From Tanytarsus gracilentus (taxonomy: Eukaryota; Arthropoda; Insecta; Diptera; Chironomidae), in assembly GCA_038502055.1 (NCBI GenBank), contig JAXRKN010000019.1:620001-684000 (forward strand): a DNA stretch of 64,000 nt, written 5' to 3'. Positions within the stretch are counted from its first letter, which is position 1, and each line of letters starts with the position of its first letter. The translations under genes and the position numbers were made by a program. Below are positions 28,753 through 39,884 of the stretch, piece by piece. The notes beneath the pieces are model-generated. The model had not been told where the DNA came from. It saw only the letters and a program-made list of their open reading frames with translations, and searched no databases.

Positions 28753-31507
28753 ACTTAATTTTTAACGACCAACAAGATTATGAAAAAAAATTTAAAAATC
28801 CAACTTGACTCTTTTAAACTTTAAGTATTTTAAAAATAAAGCGCGTGTTTTTAAAAAATAATTGAATTTCAATTTTTTTCTTTGAAAGTCTCTCAAGTGA
28901 AATTTTCATCTCAGTATTATGAACGCTGGTGTGAGCATTTTCAATCAAAGCTTTCTATACTTTCTGCGTTTTTTTCTATTATCACACAACATGCAGCATG
29001 CACTCAGCAAACTCATTAGCGCTGAGTGGATTTTATATTAAAAAAAGATTTTGTAGCCTAGATGAGCATAAAAGCGTGAAAAATGCATGAAGAATTTTCA
29101 ATGATCTGCGTAGAGTGCAGTGATGTTGAAAAAGCATAGAAAAGTGTCATAGGAAATGTCTTTTGATAAGGAAAAATTATAATGAGTATGCGGGGAATGT
29201 ACTATGGAGTTTGTAATTAGAGCTGAGTGTCATAGAAAAAATATCATAATAGAAAATTAGCAAAAACATAATGAAAAATTTATTTATTTTAACTTTTACA
29301 AGAATTAAATTTTCAAAATCATTCAAAAGTCTTCTTTCCTGTTCCCACAACCCCCACAAGTCTTATTTCTCTCTCAACTAGCAAACTCCAATTTATTTTT
29401 GCCGTTGTTATGGAAAATTTTCCACTCGAGACTCTCAAGAGCGAAGAGGAAAATTGAGATGCAGAAATTTGCTGCTAAGAGAGAGTTTTGCGGTTAATTT
29501 ACGAAAGTATTTGAATATCAAGAAAAACTTTTCATTTGAAGAAAAATTCTTGTTATAGGATAGAAAAAATTGCTCTTATTCGGATTGGAATTTTTGCTTT
29601 TGATGTTGTTTGTGTGGGAAATCAATTAAGTTTAATAGAAAATTTTTAAATTATTTTTAGAAAAAAAATCCCACCCCTTGTCAATTCTAACCATCTTCTC
29701 TTGTAACAAAAACAATGTCACAACAGAATTTTTCTATAACGACACCGAAGTGATTTAAAAATCTTCAAAGTGAAAATTTTTCACCATGCAAATTTTTCTT
29801 TCAACTTTTTTTTTTGTCAAGTGCCGCTTAAAGCAATGAAAGCCACTTTTGATTGTAACATTTTGCACTGTTTTCATTTTTTGTGTATTTTTCTGTGAAG
29901 TGCATAAATTAAAACCGGGAAATGGCACTTGAATGAAGTTTTAACACATGAATGTTCATTTAATATTGATAAAGCACACAACTGACTTATAAATGAGGAA
30001 TTACAACATTTTTAAGTATTTGTGGGCATGTCAAAAATCTTCAATAATTTTTATCTTTTTTTGTCATATTTCCTACACAAAATTTTCTCCATGACAATCT
30101 CCCTAGTGAAACTCAATCTCATTTTCGTTTCCATCTCGACCGAAATCTTTTGTGGGTTTCTCTCTCATTTTTAGTTTGAATATCCTCGACAAGGATAGAA
30201 ACAAGAGAGGACGTAATTGGATTTTGATTGGAAAAATATTTTTGAAGTTTCACTAAGAGGATTTTCAATAATTTTCTATTTTCAAAAGGATTTTTCACCT
30301 TTGATGTTCAAGAGCGCTTTTGAGGCTTTTCATTTGATGACGAATAATTAGTTAGAGAGGGGATTCTTTTAATTGGGATGTTAAGAGGATTTTAACATGA
30401 TTCAATTTTGAATTTTTTCATCACTTGTTTTATGATTGCATAAATTTTGTCAAGCTTCAATCAAACATAGCCAAATTTTTAGTACATTAATTTTAAAACT
30501 TCTAAATATTTATTTTCAAGAAATTCAAATTTAAAAATACCGTTAAAATTGAAACAAAAAATTTTATTTTAAAAAACAAAATAGAGGAGATTTTTTTAAA
30601 TTTTGTTCGAATTTTATTAACCACAGCCGAAATTAATAAAAATCATTGTTCGCTTCCTCAGTTCATCAACCTCCTCTTTTATCCTCATCATGAAACTCGA
30701 TCTTAACTACCGCAAGCAAGCGACTGAACAACCGTCAGCATCAAAAAGGCTTCCACACAACAATGAAAATTATTAATATTTAAATTTCTTTATCTCATCT
30801 CATGCCACCTGGATTCACTTCAAAAATTTTATTAAAAATGATTAATTTTCTATTTGGTCTTTTGTTGAACACAAAAAAACTTTTCCGCCCACACTTTGAC
30901 AATTTTTTTTCGTTGTTGTTCGAGATAATTTGGCGCTGATAAAAAATTTTGTTCTCTTCAGATCTTCTTCACTCTTTTGTTGTGTTCTTTATATATGAAC
31001 GTGAACAGTTAACTTGAATTACTTTTTCTTTTGCCTTTTGGCTTCTTCGCTTTTGCTCTTGTGATCGACTTTTTACATTCTTTTATTGCTGCTGGTTTTT
31101 ATGAAAATAAATTGAGAATATTTTTGGGATGTGAGAGGTTGATGAACTTTTCTAAATAAATTTGCAGTTTTTGCAATTCTAATAGCCTCAACTTCCTCAT
31201 CCATTCAGCTTCTCTAATCTCAGATTTCCGAGAACAAGAAAACCAGCTGAATAAAGCTCAAATCCAGTCAGTCACTCACACACAAGCACAATGTGTGAAA
31301 AATAGAATGAAATTCATGCGAAAAATGATTTGCAATCTGACAATAAGAAAAGCCTTCGAGCGTTTCTCATCGCGATATTAACTTGGGAATGTTGCGCCGG
31401 CATAGCGAAGGCCTAGGTGTCAATGGGGTCATTTTGCAGCCTTTTCTCTCTTTTTTGCTTCGTTCGCTGATCAATTTTCTGCGATTTCACACTTAGCGAA
31501 TTTTGTA

Positions 31508-31601
31508 CAGTGAAGGTTGGATATTTAAATAAATTTATACAATTTTTTTTAAAAATTTAAAAAAATTGTGTAAATATTTAATAAAATTCTGACCTACACT
31601 G
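31508..31601. mobile_element. Palindromic Tc1/mariner-like MITE (94 bp)
   Basis: The ends CAGTGAAGGT and ACCTACACTG are imperfect inverted repeats. Almost the whole AT-rich interior is also self-complementary, so the element could fold into one hairpin. TA precedes the left end; the right flank reads TT, a possible mutated duplication. CAGTG ends recall the element at 6395. Confidence 0.4.
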
Positions 31602-32091
31602 TTCTTCTTCTTCGTCTTCTCACATCCAGCATAATTGCACCGTTTTGAGTGATAAACCATGGTATGAATGCATACCTCATGCTCAGCTGCTACGATGATC
31701 GAATGCTGTGGATAGTCTCACCTTACATTATGACATTTTGACCTCGTACACATCGTTTTTTCTGCATTATGCGCAGACAATAAAAACTGGTTTTTTGCAA
31801 CATGAAACGCATCTTGATTGCAATAATGGAAAAAAATTATTTCAGTTTAATTTGATTGGAATTTTTTTGGGGGTCATCAAACAAAAAATTATCAATTAAA
31901 ACTTTTTCTGCAACTGTTTGATGTGTAAATTTTGAGATTTTCACGGCATTCAAATTTATATGTCATGATGGCTCAATTCAAACAAACTCTACCCTTTGGA
32001 TTTAATTAAAAATTTTTCATTTTTGTTTGAATTTTCTGATCAATTTATTTCCCAACTTTTATTTTATTTAATTTTTTTTTTCTCTCAACAG

Positions 32092-33223
32092 TTTCCGGAT
32101 AGACAATAATGATCACGTGATTGACGTCAACAAAGGCAACTTAAACTTTGAGTATGATCAAGTTCATATAATTTGTCCGCTCTACGATCTGAGTGCAAAT
32201 GAGAATGAGACGGAAAAATACATCATTTATAATGTCTCAAAAGTTGAGTACGAGACGTGTCGAATAACAAATCCAAATCCGAGAATCATTGCGATTTGTG
32301 ATAAGCCGTTTAACGTGAGCTTGGTGACAATTTCGTTTAGGCCCTTTACACCGCAGCCGGCTGGACTCGAATTTAAACCGGGAAAGGATTATTATTTTAT
32401 ATGTATGTTAAATAAATTTAAATAATTTTCAAAAAAATAAACATAAAAATTCCAGCAACATCATCAAGGGACGACATTCATCGTCGAATTGGCGGACGCT
32501 GTCAAAGCCATCACATGAAAGTGATTTTCAAGGTTTTCGGTGGCGATACCGAAGCACAAAAGACAACCACGACCACCACAGCAACAACGACATCGACAAC
32601 ACTTCAACCGTTCACCCGCGCACCACCTCGCGTTGATTGGGACTCGCCTGGCAACTCGTGGCGCAATCATCACAACGACGAGCCTTATGGCGAGCATTTA
32701 AATCGAAATGAGTATGGCAATCGCGTCAATCATGCTCACCAGTCGACGCAGAGGCCAGTTTATGTAAATAATAGGAATGAACATGGCGTTTATGGTGGCG
32801 GTGCGGTGATCAGCGGTGGTGGCAGTGGATTTACAGTTAATAAGCCAACGAAAAAGACGAGTGAGTTGGAAATTTATTTATTTTTGCTCTTAATTTCTAC
32901 TTGCTGAAATTATCATAATTTGATCTCATCTCATCTAAATTTTTCAATCTAAAAAATTAAATTTAAAATGTGAATTTAAGTGAAAATTTTTATTTTCCTA
33001 AGAGAAAAAACTCAAAATAGAAAAAAGAGAGAAAATTTTTTAAAATATTATTTTTAATCTTTTTTTAAATTTTCTAATTTTAGACGATTACGACACCCGT
33101 CAAAATGAAGTAATTAAAACTGAGGAGTTGACATACAACAATAATTCATCGCCGCGTGGTGTCCATCTCAGTCATTTCGTACTTTTTAGTCTCATCGCTG
33201 TTGCACTTAGAAATTTATTGTAA
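32092..33223 (+). CDS. Ephrin (C-terminal three coding exons)
   Basis: Ephrins are cell-surface ligands of Eph receptor tyrosine kinases in axon guidance and boundary formation. Exons are 32092-32402, 32456-32860 and 33084-33223, all with GT-AG introns and matching phases. The first visible exon reads FRIDNNDHVIDVNKGN and continues with YDQVHIICP and YIIYNVSKVEYETC, the conserved ephrin receptor-binding fold with its cysteines. The second gives TSSRDDIHRRIGGRC, then a Thr-rich linker. The last exon ends in a hydrophobic stretch without a charged tail (HFVLFSLIAVALRNLL), as expected for a GPI-attachment signal. The start codon, signal peptide and first domain strand are missing and should lie upstream, separated by a very long intron. 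The exon opens in a split Ile codon, so it is not a start exon. Identity is secure. Confidence 0.94.
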
Positions 33224-33975
33224 AAAATTTAAATCGATGTGAAGGAAAAAAATCTTTAGTCTATGTGTGAAAATTATAGCTCCGCTATAAAATTTAAATG
33301 TAAATAGAGTAAAAATTTTTATGTTATTTATGTCAGAATGAGATTTAAAATGGAGGATTAGGAATGATTTGAAAATTAAGGTGAGTTCTTTATAAAAATC
33401 TTAGGGCTAAAAATATTTCAATATTTGTTGGATTTGAAAAATTCGCAAATTCTTTGGTTTTTAACCTTACAGAAATTCTAGGGGTGAGAACTAATATTTC
33501 TAAAGATCGTAAATGCGCGTCAGTGCTCTTAAATTTTATTAGTTCTCATCCCTTACAGAAATTCAATAATTGATAATTTTTTCCCAACTTAATTAATTTA
33601 AATTCTCGTTTTTTTCATTTCAGATGAAAAATCTTCAAAATCATCAAAATCTCTCCAACACTCAAGTAGATGTAGAAAAGATTTCTTCGTGGCTTTGTCA
33701 CCAATCCCATAGATAAACAGCAAAAAAATTGTATACAAAAAATTTCAATCGACACTTTCAAGTGCATAAATTTTTTCAGCATGAAAACAAAGACGATATA
33801 AAAAAACCTTTTGGATGTCATAATATGAAAAAAAAATCCCTTTTGTGATGCAACTAAACTGTGATATTATTTTAAATGTTTAATTATTAATAATTAATGT
33901 AATTGATTGAAATATGTATGAAAATTAGCGATTAAGTAATTGATTGATGAAATAAAAAAAATGTAATAAAAGTTT
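33224..33975 (+). other. Probable ephrin 3' UTR
   Basis: Non-coding sequence follows the ephrin stop. AATAAA and AATAAA-like words occur around 33950-33970, a plausible polyadenylation site. The stretch holds a hairpin TATAGC-TCC-GCTATA at 33275-33289 and a hAT-like MITE at 33479-33555. The extent of the UTR is inferred from the polyadenylation signals only. Confidence 0.5.
33479..33555. mobile_element. Small hAT-like MITE in the ephrin 3' UTR region
   Basis: Inverted ends TAGGGGTGAGAACTAATA and, reading the other end inward, TAAGGGATGAGAACTAATA match apart from one substitution and one inserted base. The 9-bp direct repeat CAGAAATTC flanks it at 33470-33478 and 33556-33564. It is 77 bp with no coding capacity. 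Its end sequence resembles that of the element at 36422-36534. Confidence 0.6.
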
Positions 33976-35777
33976 TAGTTTTTTTAAATTTTATTTCAGG
34001 AAGTTTTAAATTTTTACAAAAAGCCCCTTAAGCTTATGCATTTTGTATTACAAAGTTTTCATCCTTAATGTTGCCATGAAAAATTAATTCAAAGCGTTTC
34101 GCAAATTTTTCTTAATTGCTGATGATAAAAACACTAAATGCTTTTTTTTTGTTAAGATTCGGATGAAGAATAACGGCCATAATTTTCATCCGCCAACATC
34201 ATGAGAAAAAAATTACTTCTCATTCTGTTAAGATGTCCTTAGATGATTTTATGAAATTTCGTCAATTTTTCTTTGTCTCCTTCGCCGCATGACACAAAGC
34301 AAATGATAATTTCTTTTAGTGGGTGGACAACAACTGTGATGTTAAAAATGAGCAGCTTTGGAAATGTTTTAATGTCCTACCATCCTTCCTGCCTTGCGGA
34401 TTGCCACACCAGAAATTTCCTTGATTCATGACTCAGCAAAAGCTTCCGGGTGGATGAGAATTTTTCAGATCCTCTAATGGTGATTTTTCTTGTGAATTTG
34501 CAGAAAAGAATTTTTTATTTGTCATGCTGGTTGTTTAATGGTTCTTGGGGGTGGAGAATAGATTTCTGTCACGTGATGAATGAAGATTTTTCATGTTGGG
34601 CAAGAAGTTTTAAAATTTTCCCCTAAAAAATTTCATTTCAATATTACAACGTAATTTTTTCACTATTTAATGAACGTATAATTGGATCTGTGTTATTGTG
34701 TGATGTCACCCGACAAAAAGGTATCAACCGAGATTCTATGTCTCGAGGGTGTTGTGGAATGATATGAGACTTGGCATGAAACACATTTTATGTTAAGGTT
34801 AACATGTGCCGTGTTGTGATGTGAAAGAGCATGAATTAGGCAAGACAAAATTAGTTTTCATGGATCGGTGATATAAGAGAAGTAAGTAAAATTTTAAAAA
34901 GTAAATTAATTTTATAAAATATCTACTCAAAATTTAATGAGTCGATCTACTCTAAATATGAGTAAATAATTATTTAGATATCAAACCACTTTTTTTACAT
35001 CACGCAAGGTCACAAAAAAACTGCGACGCACCCAAAAAAATATACGTAAGTAAAAATTGGTCACATGAGGAAAATTTTCCTTTTATTCATGTGTGGAATG
35101 GCAAATTCAATATTTACCCAAACACGTAATTCCACCTTCAGCCTCTGACGTCAAAATTAATTTACTCAGCATGTCACACGGAGGCAAAACTTGGGAGCAT
35201 AAAAATTATCGTAAATGAAAATTACTTTTTATGATGATGCGAGAAGTGAAATAAAGAAAAAAGTTTCAGGACATTTTTGAAAATGGATTTTTTTTTTGCA
35301 AATCTTTAATATTTTGATGTAATTTTCAGTTCATTTTTCTTTCCAACAAAAATCAACAACTTAACTCTCAAGAAAATAGCAAAAAATTCACCCGAGCGCA
35401 TTTTCGAGTAATCAAGTTGTAAGAAAGAAAATTAAAAGTAAATGATTCAGCGCTTTTAGACTTTCCATCTATCTCGAGAGGAGAAAGCTACACGAAATAA
35501 TTTTTTCTAATTGATTTATTCTCGCTTAATGAGTTGATTAAATGGGCGAGAGAAAAAGAATCTTCAAGGTAGATGAGAGCAAATTTAATTAAGGGTAAGT
35601 GAAGATGAAGGTAAAAGGTGGAAGAATTAAATGAGCAAGAAAATTTTCTTTATTTCATTATTGAAGGAAATTTAAATTTTCCAGAAACATTTTTTAACCA
35701 CTTCGAGTTGTTTGTTGAATCCAACTGAAAGTATTAAGAATTTTTTGAAATATTTTAATTATTAACTTTATAAAATA
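33976..35777. other. Intergenic region between ephrin and the protease homologue
   Basis: I see no coding sequence, RNA gene or clear repeat here. It is AT-rich with short homopolymer runs. Ephrin (+) and the serine protease homologue (-) converge on it, so it should contain only 3' ends. Confidence 0.5.
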
Positions 35778-38005
35778 TTACCCAACATAGTTGGCGACAT
35801 TGACGTAAACTCCAGGTACATTAAAACCTCCACATCCAATACCCCAAGCAACTAAACCAACAACATACCATTGATTTGCGATGTTGCAAACTAAAGGTGA
35901 ACCACCGTCTCCTAGATTTGTTAAATGCATGTAAAAATGTTCAATAGCAGTCTAAAAAATTTACCCGTGCATGCATCTAATTAATTAAAAATATTTGTTT
36001 TATTTTTCTCAGTTATTTTTGATATTTTTCTACCTTTTCCAGATTCTCCTCCAGCGCAAATGAAACTTTGAGTGTCTAATAAAAAGCTCGGTCCTAATCG
36101 AGTGTTTCTCAACCATTGTTGACATTGAAATGGATCGACCAATGGGAGATCGACTTCCTGTGTAAAATTTAATTTTACTATACAAATATTTGAGCACTAG
36201 TTAGGCACACGCAATATTTGAATTAAATATTTGGATTTGCAATATTAATAGTGAAATGTTTCCAAAAAGTATTCAGCAGTATCTAATTTAAATATTGAGA
36301 GTTTTCCGCCTATTTAATTTGTAATTTTACTCTTTGAACAGAATTAAACTGTCCATTGAACTGATTTGTACCCCATCCAGCGACCTAAAATTATTTTTTA
36401 GTTTAATAAATAATTAAATACCAGGGGTGAAAACTTGAATTATTGATGTTAAATATTATGGTTGACTTTTTAAATAATATTCAAAAAATATCTTGCAGTT
36501 TTCAATCTTTGATTTTTCGAGTTTTCAACCCCTGATTTATTTTTCTTACCCAACAACGAAGTCCATTAGTAGGAATTTGATTTGATGGAAGACAAGCCTT
36601 AAAAGTATTTAAATAAATTTCATTAAAATTTAATTTCTAATATTTACAGGTGTGACTGTTGGTGTGGATCCTAAATTGGCCGTTTGAGAAAGTCTTAAAA
36701 TTGCAACATTGTTTCTTAAGTTCTGAGAATTAAAGTTTCCATGTGTGAAGACTCTGATGACCGGAATGACCTGCATTTGAATCGGTTCCGAGTTTGAACC
36801 TCCATCCCACTCTCCAAGCTCAACAAGTAAATTGCTGTTGATGTTTAAAAAGAATTTAAATTGGTAAATAAAAAAAATCGTGAGATCATAAAATAAGTTT
36901 GGATATTTTTAATTTGCAATTCATTCAATTTTAATATTTTTTTAAATTAAGTGACTTACGATGACGTGTTAACTTTATGAGCAGCCGTAAGAACGTGTAA
37001 ATGATCAATGAGAACTCCAGCACCTTAATTTAAAAACATATAAAAAAATTGTAAAATATTAAAATGTTTTTCAATGGAATTTTCGAGGTTTTTTGGTCAT
37101 AACAATAAAAAAATTCATAAAAAATTATTCAATGGGTTAAAAAAACAAATTTTAAGTTAATTAAAAATACCTTGAAAAATATTATCAGGTGTTATGATGA
37201 CAGCTACCCATGGGTATTCTCCGAATTCCTTTCAATTCAAGAAATTTGAAAAAATTCTATAAATTTCAACTCAGTATTTTCAACGTAAACTACTAACAGA
37301 TTGTCCTGATCCAGGAACCGGGCTTCTTGATCCAAATGGAGCTGGATATCGAATTCCACATTGGTAACCATTAGTTGGACAACATCGTTCAAGACCATTA
37401 AGACATCCTTGTTGGTTGTTAATAACTTTTTTATGAGAGATCAAATTAAATAAAATAATCGAAATTGATAATAGTTTTTTTATAAATTTCGCAATATCAA
37501 AATATAATAAATTTCATTGCGGTGTAAAATTTAACTTACCATAATTAAGTCCAGTTGATGCCGGAGTAGTAAGAACAAGACTCGATCCACCTGATCCTAT
37601 GTTAGCATTTTGCCCATTCTGGAAGTGTAAAATTCATATTTTGATTCATTTAGGTTAAAATGTATTGTACATTCTGAATCCTGCCATTCGGTGTGTTACT
37701 TCTGATGTCGATATTTCCTATAAATTAAGAAAAAAAAACTTACACTGTAAAAAAGTGTTTTTGAGCACCGATTTGTAATTTATTAAAAATTTTAATGTCA
37801 AGTTAATTTTTTTCTTACCAGACCCATCGAGATTTCCATTATTATTATTGTTATTATTATTATTATTATTGTTGTTGTTGTTATTATTATTATTGTTGTT
37901 GTTATTATTGCATGATCCTTGAGTCACACAAAAGCAAGCTCCAAGAACTTGTTGAGTTTTTACATCAACGATGAATAAAAATAAAAGCAGAAGAATTTTT
38001 AACAT
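35778..38005 (-). CDS. Clip-domain serine protease homologue, catalytically inactive (PPAF-II/CG5390 type)
   Basis: Twelve exons (38005-37819, 37717-37671, 37618-37540, 37425-37298, 37228-37171, 37023-36960, 36834-36648, 36597-36550, 36384-36331, 36157-36034, 35976-35965, 35911-35778) join in frame to 373 residues. Residues 1-18 are a signal peptide. A clip-like cysteine region (ACFCVTQGSC ... CLNGLERCC) is interrupted by 24 consecutive Asn at 33-56. The protease-like domain follows (FGEYPWVAVI from about 149). The catalytic triad is broken: His182 is kept (LTAAH), Asp is replaced by Asn230 (NNVAIL), and Ser by Gly332 (TGDGGSPLVC). The cysteine pair that normally flanks the His loop is lost together (GAGVLI, TAAHKV). 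The end (VNVANYVG) lacks the usual final helix. Such homologues act as cofactors in melanization and immune cascades in insects; that role here is inferred. Confidence 0.92.
35965..35976 (-). other. 12-nt coding microexon of the protease homologue
   Basis: On the minus strand TTAG precedes ATGCATGCACGG, which is followed by GTAAAT. The exon before it ends in phase 1 (G) and the exon after it starts with GA, so the 12 bases complete Asp, give Ala-Cys-Thr, and start Gly. This produces the family-conserved DACTGDGG sequence. Without these 12 bases the reading would lose the conserved cysteine next to the active-site loop. The flanking introns are 57 and 53 nt. Confidence 0.85.
36422..36534. mobile_element. 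hAT-like MITE inside an intron of the protease homologue
   Basis: Ends CAGGGGTGAAAACT and, reading the other end inward, CAGGGGTTGAAAACT are inverted repeats differing by one inserted base. No coding capacity. The host intron (36385-36549) is 165 nt; removing the 113-bp element leaves 52 nt, the usual intron size in this gene. No clear 8-bp target duplication remains. Confidence 0.6.
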
Positions 38006-38779
38006 ATTTTTATAATTTTAAGAATTTTTTAAATATTTTAACGTCCGATTTTAACAAATTTCAATTTAAAAATGATCAAAATTTTTCTGATAACATTTTT
38101 GTGTCAAGCTTAAAATGTAAAAAATTATTCTATAAAACATGATGTTTCCGCTGTTTTTGAAAATTTATTTCTTCTTCAAGTAAAACCAATTTTTGACATT
38201 GACATAAATTTTAAAAATCTAAATTTAGTCAGATTTAAAATCAGTTTGAAATGGGTCACAATATTTTTTAAAATTTTTTGTTAAAGAGATAAAAATATTT
38301 TAAGCACCAAAAACATTCAAGGTTGCTCTTTAAAATTTTCCCATCAAAATCCATTAGCTTCCAACCACCATCGTCAGAAAGAGTCAAAAATGTCTTCTAC
38401 ACCCCTAACTCACAAAATCCAATTTATCATCCATTTAATAATGACTTTCAGCCTTAACGACACTGAAATATCCACAAAAGCTCTTTTTACGCTGAGATGA
38501 CACAAAATTCGTCCAAGAGATAAATTGTGATAATTTTTGATCAAAATGACGACGTTCATGGACAGTTAAAGATGAGTTATGGCGTATGATTTTTACTAAC
38601 ATAACAATTAAAATTGATTTTTTTTTTCGAGTGTGAGGCGATTAAGGAAGCGTAATGTTATTAAAAAAAATAAAGTAGAATTTAACATTTTTTGATTCTT
38701 GAAAATTACATAAAATTTTGTTAATTCAGATAATTTTTTTTAACTCCACCAAAAATAATTTTTAAAAAGATTTCTGCTT
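38006..38779. other. Intergenic region between protease homologue and terpene synthase
   Basis: Both flanking genes are on the minus strand, so this holds the promoter of the protease homologue and the 3' end of the terpene synthase. TATAGAAT-like words occur near 38130, but no convincing promoter can be chosen. I see no other gene or repeat. Confidence 0.4.
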
Positions 38780-39871
38780 TCAAATCATGACGACAGGATT
38801 TGTTTTAATGTCAATTCCATTTTTAAAATATCTTTTTGTTTGAACGCTCCACTCTAAATTTCCTGCGAGTGCATATTCGAGAAATTCGATGCGTCGTCTG
38901 AGATCGTCATTTTTAAAATGGTTCAAGAGCATTTTTTTACATTCCATAGCTTGATTAAAATGTTTTTCAAATAACAAACCAGCTTCATCAAATGCTTTTT
39001 GCAATGTTAAATTATTTTTCTTCATTAAAATTGTTACAACATTCATGTCATCTGTGCCAGTGTGGAATTCTTTAGCGAATGAATAAATGTCCTAAAAATA
39101 TAAAAATTACAAAAATATTCTTAATAATTTTTGTAAATTTACATTCGCAACAAATTGCAAATCCAAAATGTTTTCCTCAAATTTTTGATAAATTTCTTCA
39201 TCTAAAATCTCTTGAGGTAAATTGATGTTCTGCGTTATGAATCCAAAGTAGGACATTAAGTCAATGCCTCCACTAATTACTCTCTTCTTTTTGAATACTT
39301 CATAATCGAGAATAGTTTTGTTTTGTCTTTGCTTTGACTCTTCAATAATTACACTCACAAAATCGAGAAATTTTGTTAAAAAAATTTCGAATTCATTTTT
39401 GGAGTGACACAAACGTTGAACGAGAAATAGAAAGCTAAAAATATAATTTAAAATTGAAAACTAAAAGCAGTTACTTTAACTAAAATTTTACCTTTTAATT
39501 TCAGCACCAAAATACTTTTCTCCATCATGAGGAAATGTTTCGATCACATTTTTCATTATTTTTCCATATTTTTCAGCTTCATCAGCATCATGATCGGAAA
39601 TATCATCGTAAATTGTTATCAAATTAGTTAAATCCATTGCAACTCGAAGGCCATCCTTTGACGACTGAGGATACATGGATGCCGCAATTTTTTGAACATT
39701 TTCACTTTCAAAGCACTTTACGTATTTTCCATTTTTATAAATTCGAGCGAGATTCAAAATCCACTTTTTTGCGTCCTCTTTAACGTCATCATAGTAAGGA
39801 TTAAATTTTGCATTTAAACTTTTAGTGATTTCAAAAAGATTTGGAAGTTTAACTGATACTGTTGTCTCCAT
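38780..39871 (-). CDS. Microbial-type class I terpene synthase (terpene cyclase)
   Basis: Three exons (39871-39492, 39434-39143, 39091-38780) give 327 residues, the usual size of bacterial and fungal class I terpene cyclases. These convert prenyl diphosphates such as farnesyl diphosphate into terpenes. All hallmarks are present and spaced as in the family: the Mg-binding acidic motif DDISD at 89-93; a diphosphate-sensor Arg178 46 residues before the second metal motif; NDIYSFAKE at 224-232 (Asn224, Ser228, Glu232), formed exactly across the exon 2/3 junction; and WSVQTKRY at 305-312 with the Arg-Tyr pair about 80 residues further on. The introns (57 and 51 nt) are GT-AG and fly-like. The ATG at 39871 is used because the upstream in-frame codon is GTG and an initiator lies at 39887. 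The insect terpene synthases I know of derive from prenyltransferases; this one does not look like that, so horizontal acquisition is inferred. Substrate and product are unknown. Confidence 0.88.
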
Positions 39872-39884
39872 GTTGAAGATGCAC

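Larger units (their letters stand above)
1..32091 (+). other. Giant gene-free tract, probably the long intron upstream of ephrin exon 32092
   Basis: I find no coding sequence here that I can support. The open frames are short (up to 109 codons), low in complexity and resemble no family I know. The tract is AT-rich with many T-runs and A-runs. The ephrin exon at 32092 opens with a split Ile codon and needs an upstream exon for the signal peptide and the first strand of the receptor-binding domain. I looked for such an exon (a His-Trp-Asn-like motif before a GT donor) and did not find it, so it probably lies before base 1. Two recursive splice sites on the + strand (1135/1136 and 15380/15381) support a single long + strand transcript crossing the tract. 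That the whole tract is intron is inference. Confidence 0.65.

Noticed and set aside
32464..32697. 77-codon antisense frame with many Cys and Arg
   Set aside because: Antisense shadow of the Thr-rich linker of ephrin.
37850..37915. AAT/AAC triplet repeat as a non-coding microsatellite
   Set aside because: It is in frame inside a well-supported coding exon of the protease homologue and is reported there as poly-Asn.
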